From assembly GCA_018054005.1 (NCBI GenBank), contig JAGPKI010000064.1:1-5365 (forward strand): a stretch of DNA of 5,365 bases. Direction: 5' to 3'. The position numbers and the translations under genes are program-made. This DNA is from Caldisericia bacterium. GTDB taxonomy: Bacteria; Caldisericota; Caldisericia; UBA6126; JAGPKI01. Of the stretch, positions 1 through 5,365 are shown in pieces (within the stretch, counting starts at the first letter, position 1; every line of letters begins with the position of its first letter). The notes beneath the pieces were generated by a model. That model had not been told where the DNA came from, did no database searches, and was given only the letters and a program-made list of their open reading frames with translations.

Positions 1-17
1 CTCTGTAATTCACTCAT
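1..17 (-). CDS. rnfA: RnfA, electron transport complex subunit A (N-terminal five codons only)
   Basis: Only the start of the gene is in the window: ATG at 17-15 followed by codons for S-E-L-Q, running off the left edge. It is assigned by position. It follows rnfE by 5 nt in the usual rnfC-D-G-E-A-B order and has a good ribosome binding site (AAGGA, about 8 nt upstream, inside the end of rnfE). RnfA is a six-helix membrane protein homologous to RnfE; the two form the core that holds a membrane-embedded iron-sulfur cluster. The five residues alone do not identify the family, so the call rests on gene order. Confidence 0.7.
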
Positions 18-22
18 TTATA

Positions 23-637
23 TCATCCTTCCTGTTTTACCTTTTTTGGCTTCGCGAGAATTTTATTTATTATCGCTATTTCAATGCCAATCACAAGAAA
101 AGCTCCTGGTGGAAGAATAAAGAATAGTGCTGGGTTATAGTTAGAGCCAAAAATTTGGTATCCCAATATTGTTCCGTTGCCTAAAATTTCTCTAATAGCT
201 CCTATTGAAACTATTACAATACCATACCCTACGCTCATTCCTAGTGCATCAAAAAGTGATTCAATAACACTTCTTTTAGATGCAAAAGCCTCGACTCTCC
301 CAATTATTATACAATTAACTACAACGAGAGGTATAAATATACCTAAAGCTTTATTGAGATCTGGAAGAAATGCCTGGAGAAGAAGGCTCATTATTGTTGT
401 GAAACTTCCAATAACCACAATAAAAATGGGTACACGAAGTGTTTTTGGAATAAACTTTCTAATTAATGAAATTGTAAGCTCTGAACCAATAAGAACAAAT
501 GAGAAAGCAAGTGTCATTCCTAAAGCATTTACAACACTTGTGGAAACTGCAAGAATCGAGCATAAACCGAGCATAATTATTAAAACAGGATTTTCTTTTA
601 AAATGCCGTTCTTAAAAATATTTATTAAATTTTTCAT
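23..637 (-). CDS. rnfE: RnfE, electron transport complex subunit E (integral membrane)
   Basis: RnfE is an integral membrane subunit of the Rnf ferredoxin:NAD+ oxidoreductase. The 204-residue protein has the usual family length and about six hydrophobic helices. Family landmarks are visible: E-N-P-V-L near residue 15, the first-helix motif L-G-L-C with Cys26, then S-T-S-V-V-N-A-L-G-M (32-41), and V-N-C-I-I-I-G-R-V-E-A-F-A-S with Cys109. In RnfA/RnfE and NqrD/NqrE these two cysteines, with the partner subunit's pair, bind the intramembrane 2Fe-2S cluster; that role is known for the family and inferred here. The C-terminus is lysine-rich. The ATG shares an ATGA overlap with the rnfG stop and has GAGGAG 8 nt upstream, so the start is secure. 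RnfA is the homologous alternative, but the following gene fits rnfA, and E-before-A is the common order. Confidence 0.95.
   Translation of the reverse strand: MKNLINIFKNGILKENPVLIIMLGLCSILAVSTSVVNALGMTLAFSFVLIGSELTISLIRKFIPKTLRVPIFIVVIGSFTTIMSLLLQAFLPDLNKALGIFIPLVVVNCIIIGRVEAFASKRSVIESLFDALGMSVGYGIVIVSIGAIREILGNGTILGYQIFGSNYNPALFFILPPGAFLVIGIEIAIINKILAKPKKVKQEG
26..33 (-). promoter_or_regulatory. Ribosome binding site for rnfA
   Basis: Read on the minus strand this is AGGAAGGA, a purine-rich Shine-Dalgarno match lying inside the last codons of rnfE, 8 nt before the ATG at 17-15. It supports a real gene start at the left edge of the window. Confidence 0.65.
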
Positions 638-1203
638 TTGCCCATCTCCTCTAAATTTTTAGCTGTAAAATTTAGAATTTCTTTAATACCGATTGCGATG
701 CTACGTGAAGAGATTGTAGCAGAAGTAATAGGCTTTATATCCTTTTTTACTGCAAATTCATCATTCAGAGTTTTTCCAATAAACTGCTCCAAAAATGAAG
801 ATTTAGTAATATTTGCACCAAGACCAGGAGTTTCAGTTTGTTCGGTAACTTTTACTCCTTTTATGCTAAAATCACTATTTACACCTAAAACAAAAATTAT
901 ATTTCCACCATAACCCGGTGTAGAAGCAGTCGCAATATAACCTAAAATATTTTCATTTTTACTTAAACATTCGTAAAGCTCTTTTAAGGTTGCACTACCA
1001 ACTTTGGTCTCTGAAATTTCGATCTTTTTAAACTCTGCAGCATCTGGGAATATCTCTTTCTGAGCTTGAACGAGAGCTTTCCTCTGTTGTTCTGTAATTT
1101 TATCTTTAGTGATTGAATATGTTGCACTTAAAGCAAAGCCAGCTATCAGGCAAATAAGCCCGAGAATTAATCCTAATCTTACAATTTCTTTACTATTTTT
1201 CAC
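634..1203 (-). CDS. rnfG: RnfG, FMN-binding electron transport complex subunit G
   Basis: RnfG is the membrane-anchored subunit that carries a covalently bound FMN and passes electrons within the Rnf complex. With the GTG start at 1203-1201 the protein has 189 residues. One N-terminal membrane helix (about 8-28) is followed by an extracytoplasmic FMN-binding domain. Visible landmarks are G-Y-G-G-N-I (97-102), the family motif E-T-P-G-L-G (124-129), and I-T-S-A-T-I-S-S (159-166), where Thr163 aligns with the threonine flavinylated by ApbE in known RnfG/NqrC proteins. The motif is variant: the usual S/T-G-A-T has Ser for Gly, and the Asp six residues before the Thr is Lys157. The GTG is preferred over an upstream TTG at 1233-1231 because GAAGGTG sits just before it and the protein then begins K-N-S-K with an ordinary signal anchor; the longer form would overlap rnfD by 41 nt. 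It overlaps rnfD by 11 nt and rnfE by 4 nt. Confidence 0.93.
   Translation of the reverse strand: MKNSKEIVRLGLILGLICLIAGFALSATYSITKDKITEQQRKALVQAQKEIFPDAAEFKKIEISETKVGSATLKELYECLSKNENILGYIATASTPGYGGNIIFVLGVNSDFSIKGVKVTEQTETPGLGANITKSSFLEQFIGKTLNDEFAVKKDIKPITSATISSRSIAIGIKEILNFTAKNLEEMGK
646..651 (-). promoter_or_regulatory. Ribosome binding site for rnfE
   Basis: The minus strand reads GAGGAG, 8 nt before the rnfE ATG and inside the last codons of rnfG (encoding E-E-M-G-K). With the 4-nt ATGA overlap this suggests coupled translation backed by an independent initiation site. Confidence 0.7.
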
Positions 1204-2167
1204 TTTGCACCTTCTTTTCTTTGATAAAACCAAATGGTTTCCTTATTTGTTTATCAAGAAGCGGAACAAGCATATTCATTATAAGGATTGCAAATGTTAC
1301 TCCTTCTGGCATTCCACCAAATTTTCTTATTATTATATTTAAGAAACCTATGCTGAATCCATATATAAGCTTACTTTCAGCAAGAATAGGTGAGGTAACA
1401 TAATCTGTTGCCATAAAGAATGCTCCAAAAAGTATTCCTCCAGTAAGGATAGTAATAATAGGATTCAAACCAAATAGATATGAAAATACAAGACAGGACA
1501 CAATATAAGAAACAGGAATATGCCATGAAATGACACCTTTTATTAAAAGATAAATTAAACCAAGTAAAAGTGCAGGTATAAAAACTTCTCCTATTGAACC
1601 TCCTTTTAATCCAAGAAAAAGATGCTTATATGTGCTAAATATATCTCCACCAAATAAAGAGATAAGCTTTTCTAAACCTTCAAATTTATAAATGTTTAGT
1701 GGTGTTGCAGTTGTTACTGCATCAGCTCCAGCGAAAGGAGCATACCACTTTGTCATTATTCCTGGCCAGGAAAGAAGTAAAAAAGCTCTTCCCATAAGGG
1801 CAGGGTTGAAAATATTCTGTCCCAAACCGCCGAATACCTGCTTTGAAAACATAGCGAATATACTTCCTAAAACAGGAATCCATAAAGGCACCCTTGGTGG
1901 AAGGCATAAAGCTAACAAAAGCCCTGTTAATGCTGCACTTCCATCAAGAAAAGTTAATTTTAATCCAAAAAGTTTCTGGAACAAAGCTTCACTTAATACT
2001 GCTGAAATTACTGATAAAAGAACTACTGGCAAAACATATTGATATCCAAACATTACTATTGCAGCTACTAACGCAGGTAAAAGTGCAATAATAACTGAAT
2101 TCATCAAATATTTCGTTGTAATTTTAGATTTAATATGAGGAGATGATGATATTATAAATTCACTCAT
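1193..2167 (-). CDS. rnfD: RnfD, FMN-binding integral membrane subunit D
   Basis: RnfD is a multi-helix membrane subunit of the Rnf complex, related to NqrB, that carries covalent FMN and takes part in ion translocation. At 324 residues it has the normal family length. In order one sees the cytoplasmic N-terminus S-S-P-H-I-K (8-13), the conserved D-G-S-A-A-L-T-G (75-82) with L-A-L-C-L-P-P after it, G-G-L-G-Q-N-I-F-N-P-A (113-123), and the flavinylation site D-A-V-T-T-A-T-P-L (149-157). Thr155 is the expected FMN attachment residue, with Asp149 in the usual position six residues before it. Near the C-terminus are A-T-D-Y-V-T-S-P and a G-G-M-P-E-G-V segment, both typical of the family. The ATG forms a 4-nt ATGA overlap with the rnfC stop and has AGGCGGA seven nt upstream. 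Whether the complex pumps Na+ or H+ cannot be read from the sequence by eye. Confidence 0.96.
   Translation of the reverse strand: MSEFIISSSPHIKSKITTKYLMNSVIIALLPALVAAIVMFGYQYVLPVVLLSVISAVLSEALFQKLFGLKLTFLDGSAALTGLLLALCLPPRVPLWIPVLGSIFAMFSKQVFGGLGQNIFNPALMGRAFLLLSWPGIMTKWYAPFAGADAVTTATPLNIYKFEGLEKLISLFGGDIFSTYKHLFLGLKGGSIGEVFIPALLLGLIYLLIKGVISWHIPVSYIVSCLVFSYLFGLNPIITILTGGILFGAFFMATDYVTSPILAESKLIYGFSIGFLNIIIRKFGGMPEGVTFAILIMNMLVPLLDKQIRKPFGFIKEKKVQSEK
1208..1214 (-). promoter_or_regulatory. Ribosome binding site deciding the rnfG GTG start
   Basis: The minus strand reads GAAGGTG, followed by four bases (CAAA) and then GTG at 1203-1201. It lies inside the rnfD 3' end. It supports initiation at this GTG rather than at the TTG ten codons upstream, which has no comparable purine-rich site in front of it. 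Confidence 0.7.
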
Positions 2168-3453
2168 TTTCTTTTCCGCCTTTTCGTTATCTCCACTTTG
2201 GCATTTCTGATATAGCTTAATATTTCAATTTTTGATGGACAAACATAACTGCATAGTCCACACTCTATACAGGATGTTGCAAAGTACTTTTCTGCATTAT
2301 CAAATTCGTTGTTTTTAGAACATTCCATAATTCTAACAGGCATTAAGCCAGAAGGACAGCTTACTATACATTTTCCGCATCTTATACAATTTCCTTCTTC
2401 GGTTAATGGAATATTTTTTAGAAAAACTACTCCAGATGTCCCTTTAACTATTGGTACATCAAGAGTACTTTGAGTTACGCCCATCATTGGACCACCAAAT
2501 ATGATTTTTGATGGCTCTTCCGTAAACCCTCCGCATTTATTAACCACATCTTCCAAAGTTGTTCCAATTTTAACTCTTAAATTCTTTGGTTCGGAAATAC
2601 AGTCTCCGCTGACAGTTATAACCCGCTCTATTAATGCTTTCTTCAAATTTATAGCTCCAGCTATTGCATGTATTGTCCCAACATTATGAACCACTACTCC
2701 CACATTAAAAGGAAGCTTGCCGACTGGAACTTTTCTTCCAGTTATAGCATAAATTAATTGTTTTTCAGCACCTTGAGGATATTTTTCTTTTAAAGCTACA
2801 ATCTCTACTTTGGTTTTCCTTTTATCCTTAAGCTCTTTGAGTTTTAAAATTGCATTTTTCTTATTTTCTTCAATTCCTATGTATATGTTTTTAGGATTTA
2901 GGATTTTCTCAACAATTTCTATTCCATCAAATATAAGTTCACCTTCTTCTAACATCAATCTATAATCGCAGGTTAAATAAGGTTCACATTCAGCTCCATT
3001 AATTATTAATGTATCAATTTTAGCGTCTGGTGGTGGATTTAATTTTATATGAGTTGGAAAACATGCTCCGCCCAAACCAACTATACCAGACTCTTTTATC
3101 TCTTTAAGGAGCTCTTCTTTTTCGTACAAATTTTTACTTTCTGTATTTAGCGTAAACCATTCAGACATATTGTCATTTTTTATTGTTATTGCATATGAAT
3201 TAACCGCAATAACTTCTCCAGAAATACTTGAATGTACTGGAACACTGAAGTCACTTTGTGCATCACCAATCTTTTGACCTATTTTTACATGATCACCCAC
3301 TTTTACATTTGGAACTGCTGGAAGACCTGTATGTTGTAATAAGGGAATAACAACTTTTGGAGGATCATACATATTTTCTATAGGTAAATTTTCGGTTTTT
3401 CTCTTAAAACCTTCTAAGTGTAAGCCACCAGGATTAAATGTTAAGGTCTTCAT
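2164..3453 (-). CDS. rnfC: RnfC, NADH-binding iron-sulfur subunit C
   Basis: RnfC is the peripheral cytoplasmic subunit that exchanges electrons with NAD(H) through FMN and two 4Fe-4S clusters. The 429-residue protein shows an N-terminal RnfC barrel-type segment (F-N-P-G-G-L-H near residue 6) with a lipoyl-like region rich in V-G-D and S-G-E turns (about 45-85). A glycine-rich nucleotide/FMN site follows, G-I-V-G-L-G-G-A-C-F-P-T (123-134), with N-G-A-E-C-E-P-Y (152-159). Next come an SLBB-like section and two ferredoxin motifs: Cys356, 359, 362, 366 and Cys395, 398, 401, 405. It ends in a basic tail, so it is the short form lacking the long C-terminal extension of enterobacterial RnfC. The start is well fixed: an in-frame TAA at 3468-3466 lies a few codons upstream with no start codon between. 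It overlaps the zinc-ribbon gene by 20 nt; its best Shine-Dalgarno match (GAAGGTGG, 3476-3469) is rather distant at 15 nt, so coupling to that gene is plausible. Confidence 0.96.
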   Translation of the reverse strand: MKTLTFNPGGLHLEGFKRKTENLPIENMYDPPKVVIPLLQHTGLPAVPNVKVGDHVKIGQKIGDAQSDFSVPVHSSISGEVIAVNSYAITIKNDNMSEWFTLNTESKNLYEKEELLKEIKESGIVGLGGACFPTHIKLNPPPDAKIDTLIINGAECEPYLTCDYRLMLEEGELIFDGIEIVEKILNPKNIYIGIEENKKNAILKLKELKDKRKTKVEIVALKEKYPQGAEKQLIYAITGRKVPVGKLPFNVGVVVHNVGTIHAIAGAINLKKALIERVITVSGDCISEPKNLRVKIGTTLEDVVNKCGGFTEEPSKIIFGGPMMGVTQSTLDVPIVKGTSGVVFLKNIPLTEEGNCIRCGKCIVSCPSGLMPVRIMECSKNNEFDNAEKYFATSCIECGLCSYVCPSKIEILSYIRNAKVEITKRRKRK

Positions 3454-3955
3454 CTTCTCTTTTTCTTACCACCTTCTTTCCACAGTAAGGGCATATATTC
3501 CATGTTGAGTCTATTAATCTTCCGCATTGTACACACTTTTCTTTGAGCTTTTTATAGCAATTAGGACATAATATATAATCAGGCTCAACCGGTAAGCCAC
3601 ATACTGGACAAATTCTTCCACTTTTATTTAATTCATATTCGTAGTATTTTTTTTGTAAGTCTTTAAGCCTTTGCTCTCCCTCTATAATCTGCATTTCCTC
3701 AAGGGTATAGGGAGGGCGTATAAGAAGGTATATAAGCCACACTAATACTCCTGATAGAAGCAAATAATAATTAGGAGAGCCACTCAATAGATATGCGATT
3801 AAATATGGAACAAATGTAACAAGAACAACTATTATAGGCGTGAATAATTTATTTATAAATCTCCTTAATGAATCTTCTATGATCCATATATCAAGAGCAA
3901 CTACAAAAAGAAGAATTAAATAATTTAAATATGGTTGTATGGTTGAAATATCCAT
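3434..3955 (-). CDS. Membrane-anchored double zinc ribbon protein, function unknown
   Basis: I do not recognise a named family for this 173-residue protein. Its N-terminal half is hydrophobic, with two or three likely membrane helices (about 9-26, 37-57 and 62-79). A charged, probably helical or coiled linker follows (about 84-112), then two zinc ribbons of identical spacing: C116-x2-C119-x10-C130-x2-C133 and C141-x2-C144-x10-C155-x2-C158. Each has C-P-x-C, C-x-x-C-G or similar knuckles. The C-terminus is charged (R-K-R-E-D-E-D). The ribbons resemble the DZR/zinc-ribbon type common in bacterial proteins of unknown role; tetracysteine sites of this sort usually bind structural zinc rather than redox clusters. 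The start is secure, with GGAGGTG 4 nt before the ATG. The gene overlaps folC by 31 nt and rnfC by 20 nt, so it is translated from the same message as both. A role in membrane-complex assembly or protein interaction is only inference from context. Confidence 0.85.
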   Translation of the reverse strand: MDISTIQPYLNYLILLFVVALDIWIIEDSLRRFINKLFTPIIVVLVTFVPYLIAYLLSGSPNYYLLLSGVLVWLIYLLIRPPYTLEEMQIIEGEQRLKDLQKKYYEYELNKSGRICPVCGLPVEPDYILCPNCYKKLKEKCVQCGRLIDSTWNICPYCGKKVVRKREDEDLNI

Positions 3956-5244
3956 TTTTCACCTCCATTTCTTTTATCACTTTCCATCCATGAGATTATT
4001 TCACCAACTAAATAAGATGAACCAGTTATACAAATAATATCATTTTTTTTAGAATTTATTAGAGCATAAATAAAAGCCTCATTTTTATCTTTTATTTCAA
4101 TTGCTTCTTTACTAATATCTACTTCTGACAAAATAAGTCTTAACTCTTCTGTGCTATATGAATCTACTGAAGATAACTCTGTAAAGACAAAAAATTCAGA
4201 AATATCAGAAATCTCAGAAAAGATTTCTTTAACCAGTTTATTTTTTAAAGCCGCAAAAACAAATATGGCTTTTTCATTTTTAAATTTCTCTCTAAATGTA
4301 TCATGGAAAGCTTTTGCAGAATCTGGATTATGTGCTATGTCTAATATAATTATTCTTTCATTAAAAGTTATTATCTCAAATCTTCCTCTTATTTTCGCTT
4401 TAATAAGGCCTTCTCGTAATGATTCAACGCTTATATTCAATCCTTCCTTATTTAATAATTCAAATGCAGCTACTGATAAAGAAGCATTTATTACTTGATG
4501 ATACCCCAACATACTTACCTTAAGATCTTTATAATCACTACCTGTAACCTTCGAATGAATGGAAAACCTCTCGCCTGTAAGATCCGTAGACTCTTCTCTG
4601 ACTAAATTATAATCTTTACCGACAACAAAAAGAGGGGAATTAAGTGAAGTGGCTTTTTCTGCAATAATTTTCTCTACGTTTTCCTTTTGCGGAGCAGAAA
4701 TAGTTGGAGAATTTGCCTTTATAATCCCTGCCTTCTCAAAAGCTATTTTTTCTATGGTATCACCCAATACTTCTAAATGATCAAGTCCAATAGTAGTAAG
4801 AATCGAAATTAATGGCTTTTCAATCACATTTGTTGCATCAAACCTTCCTCCTAAACCTGTTTCTAATACAGCTATTTGAACTCCTTTATATCTAAAATAA
4901 AGAAGAGCCATTACAAATAAAGTCTCAAAGAAACTTAAAGGTTTATTAATTTCTCTAAAGCAGTATTCAAAGGCTTCTTTGCTAATATTTTCTCCATTTA
5001 CGCTTATTCTCTCTTTTATATCTGTAAGATGAGGGGATATAAACAAACCTGTACTGTAAGATGCACTTTGCAATATATTTGCAATCATGGCTGAGGTTGA
5101 ACCTTTTCCTTTTGTTCCAGCAATGTGAATACATTCAAAAGGTAAGTTTATTAAATCGAGAGATTTTAAAGCTTCTCTAACATTATTAAGACTTAAATCT
5201 TTGGGAAAGCGTGGTAAATTATTTAAATATTCTTCTAAATCCAT
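3925..5244 (-). CDS. folC: FolC, folylpolyglutamate synthase / dihydrofolate synthase
   Basis: FolC is a cytoplasmic Mur-ligase-family enzyme that uses ATP to add glutamate to dihydropteroate and/or reduced folates, retaining folates in the cell. The 439-residue protein has normal length and all main landmarks: the P-loop G-T-K-G-K-G-S-T (43-50), S-P-H-L with E-R-I (70-80), E-T-G-L-G-G-R-F-D-A-T-N (128-139), and T-I-G-L-D-H with L-G-D-T and E-K-A-G-I-I-K (151-176). Lys171 in the last motif corresponds to the lysine carbamylated in characterised homologues. The C-terminal ligase domain shows G-Y-H-Q-V-I-N-A (247-254), R-G-R-F-E (286-290), D-I-A-H-N-P-D (302-308) and I-T-G-S-S-Y-L-V-G (406-414). 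The ATG directly follows the valS stop; the nearest AAGGAG is about 18 nt away, so reinitiation after valS is likely. Whether it has both DHFS and FPGS activities cannot be decided by eye. Confidence 0.95.
   Translation of the reverse strand: MDLEEYLNNLPRFPKDLSLNNVREALKSLDLINLPFECIHIAGTKGKGSTSAMIANILQSASYSTGLFISPHLTDIKERISVNGENISKEAFEYCFREINKPLSFFETLFVMALLYFRYKGVQIAVLETGLGGRFDATNVIEKPLISILTTIGLDHLEVLGDTIEKIAFEKAGIIKANSPTISAPQKENVEKIIAEKATSLNSPLFVVGKDYNLVREESTDLTGERFSIHSKVTGSDYKDLKVSMLGYHQVINASLSVAAFELLNKEGLNISVESLREGLIKAKIRGRFEIITFNERIIILDIAHNPDSAKAFHDTFREKFKNEKAIFVFAALKNKLVKEIFSEISDISEFFVFTELSSVDSYSTEELRLILSEVDISKEAIEIKDKNEAFIYALINSKKNDIICITGSSYLVGEIISWMESDKRNGGEKWIFQPYNHI
3960..3966 (-). 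promoter_or_regulatory. Strong ribosome binding site for the zinc-ribbon gene
   Basis: The minus strand reads GGAGGTG, four bases before the ATG at 3955-3953 and embedded in the folC coding sequence, where it encodes part of N-G-G-E-K. It is the best Shine-Dalgarno match in the window and shows that the 31-nt overlap with folC is a genuine gene start. Confidence 0.8.
4196..4222 (-). repeat. Three-copy 9-nt in-frame tandem repeat inside folC
   Basis: On the plus strand the units are TCAGAAATA, TCAGAAATC and TCAGAAAAG. In the folC frame they encode residues 343-351 as S-E-I, S-D-I, S-E-F, in the variable C-terminal domain between the D-I-A-H-N-P motif and the end of the protein. It looks like a small slippage-type duplication that keeps frame. 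It may simply reflect low-complexity AT-rich coding sequence. Confidence 0.4.
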
Positions 5245-5365
5245 TTAAAAAATATTCGATAGCTCCTTAAGTCTACTTTTTAATTGTTCTATTTCTTTCT
5301 CTATAGCGATGATCCTTTCTTTTGTCTCTAAAATAACCTCACTTGGAGCATTTGATTTGAAATCA
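5245..5365 (-). CDS. valS: ValS, valyl-tRNA synthetase (C-terminal 39 residues only)
   Basis: The open frame enters from the right edge and ends at TAA (5247-5245), giving 39 residues. It begins D-F-K-S-N-A-P-S-E-V, which matches the conserved end of the bacterial ValS coiled-coil arm (consensus near F-x-x-N-A-P-x-E-V-V). A charged heptad-like stretch follows (E-K-E-I-E-Q-L-K-S-R-L-K-E-L) as expected for the C-terminal arm that contacts tRNA-Val. ValS charges tRNA-Val with valine in the cytoplasm. The stop codon abuts the folC ATG with no gap, and valS-folC is a widely seen gene pair, which supports both calls. The catalytic part lies outside the window. Confidence 0.88.
   Translation of the reverse strand, partial: DFKSNAPSEVILETKERIIAIEKEIEQLKSRLKELSNIF

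Noticed and set aside
177..662. Plus-strand open frame of 161 codons opposite rnfE
   Set aside because: It lies almost wholly antisense to rnfE, whose protein has clear family motifs. The predicted product has no recognisable domain and fits a shadow frame in AT-rich sequence.
1692..2042. Plus-strand open frame of 116 codons opposite rnfD
   Set aside because: Antisense to strongly conserved RnfD motifs (the D-G-S-A-A-L-T-G and N-I-F-N-P-A regions); no independent evidence for coding.
23..3453. The complex could be Na+-NQR rather than Rnf
   Set aside because: The first gene encodes RnfC with two ferredoxin-type 4Fe-4S motifs rather than NqrA, and the gene order C-D-G-E-A is that of Rnf. NqrB/NqrC/NqrD similarities are expected from shared ancestry.
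3434..3955. Zinc-ribbon protein as an extra iron-sulfur electron carrier of the Rnf complex
   Set aside because: The cysteines are in paired C-x2-C knuckles separated by ten residues, as in structural zinc ribbons, not in the C-x2-C-x2-C-x3-C pattern of ferredoxins. Rubredoxin-like redox function cannot be excluded but nothing favours it.
3900..3960. Possible terminator or promoter between folC and the downstream genes
   Set aside because: There is no intergenic space (31-nt overlap), and I see no GC-rich hairpin followed by a T-run on the minus strand. AT-rich hexamers occur everywhere at this base composition and cannot be called promoters by eye.
4151..4498. Plus-strand open frame of 115 codons opposite folC
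   Set aside because: Antisense to the FolC C-terminal domain, with a composition typical of a reverse-complement shadow and no recognisable domain.

Overview
The window is a compact, AT-rich (roughly one third G+C by eye) stretch of bacterial chromosome. All real genes lie on the minus strand, so transcription runs from position 5365 towards position 1. In transcription order they are: the 3' end of valS (valyl-tRNA synthetase), folC (folylpolyglutamate/dihydrofolate synthase), a small membrane protein with a double zinc ribbon, then rnfC, rnfD, rnfG, rnfE and the first few codons of rnfA. There are no RNA genes, mobile elements, CRISPR arrays or transcription terminators that I can support.

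The rnf genes encode most of an Rnf complex, the membrane ferredoxin:NAD+ oxidoreductase that couples electron transfer to Na+ or H+ translocation. RnfC (two 4Fe-4S clusters, NADH/FMN site), RnfD and RnfG (covalent FMN subunits) and RnfE (cysteine-bearing integral membrane subunit) are complete. RnfA is cut after five codons, and rnfB would be expected beyond position 1 (order C-D-G-E-A-B). A ferredoxin-linked Rnf complex, a short RnfC of clostridial/thermotogal type, strong Shine-Dalgarno sites and low G+C suggest an anaerobic bacterium. Firmicutes, Thermotogota, Caldisericota or a similar low-G+C anaerobic lineage are possible, but the sequence alone does not let me name one.

The genes are packed without real intergenic space. 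valS and folC abut (TAA followed directly by ATG). folC overlaps the zinc-ribbon gene by 31 nt, which overlaps rnfC by 20 nt. rnfC/rnfD overlap by 4 nt, rnfD/rnfG by 11 nt and rnfG/rnfE by 4 nt, and rnfE and rnfA are 5 nt apart. This implies one polycistronic message in which housekeeping translation and folate genes are read through into the energy-conserving complex, with translational coupling at most junctions. Any separate rnf promoter would have to lie inside folC or the zinc-ribbon gene.

The least understood item is the zinc-ribbon membrane protein. Its overlap with rnfC makes a link to Rnf synthesis or assembly conceivable but unproven. I see no clear evidence of a wholly new system here. 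The observations most worth checking are this protein, the operon arrangement, and an atypical flavinylation motif in RnfG.
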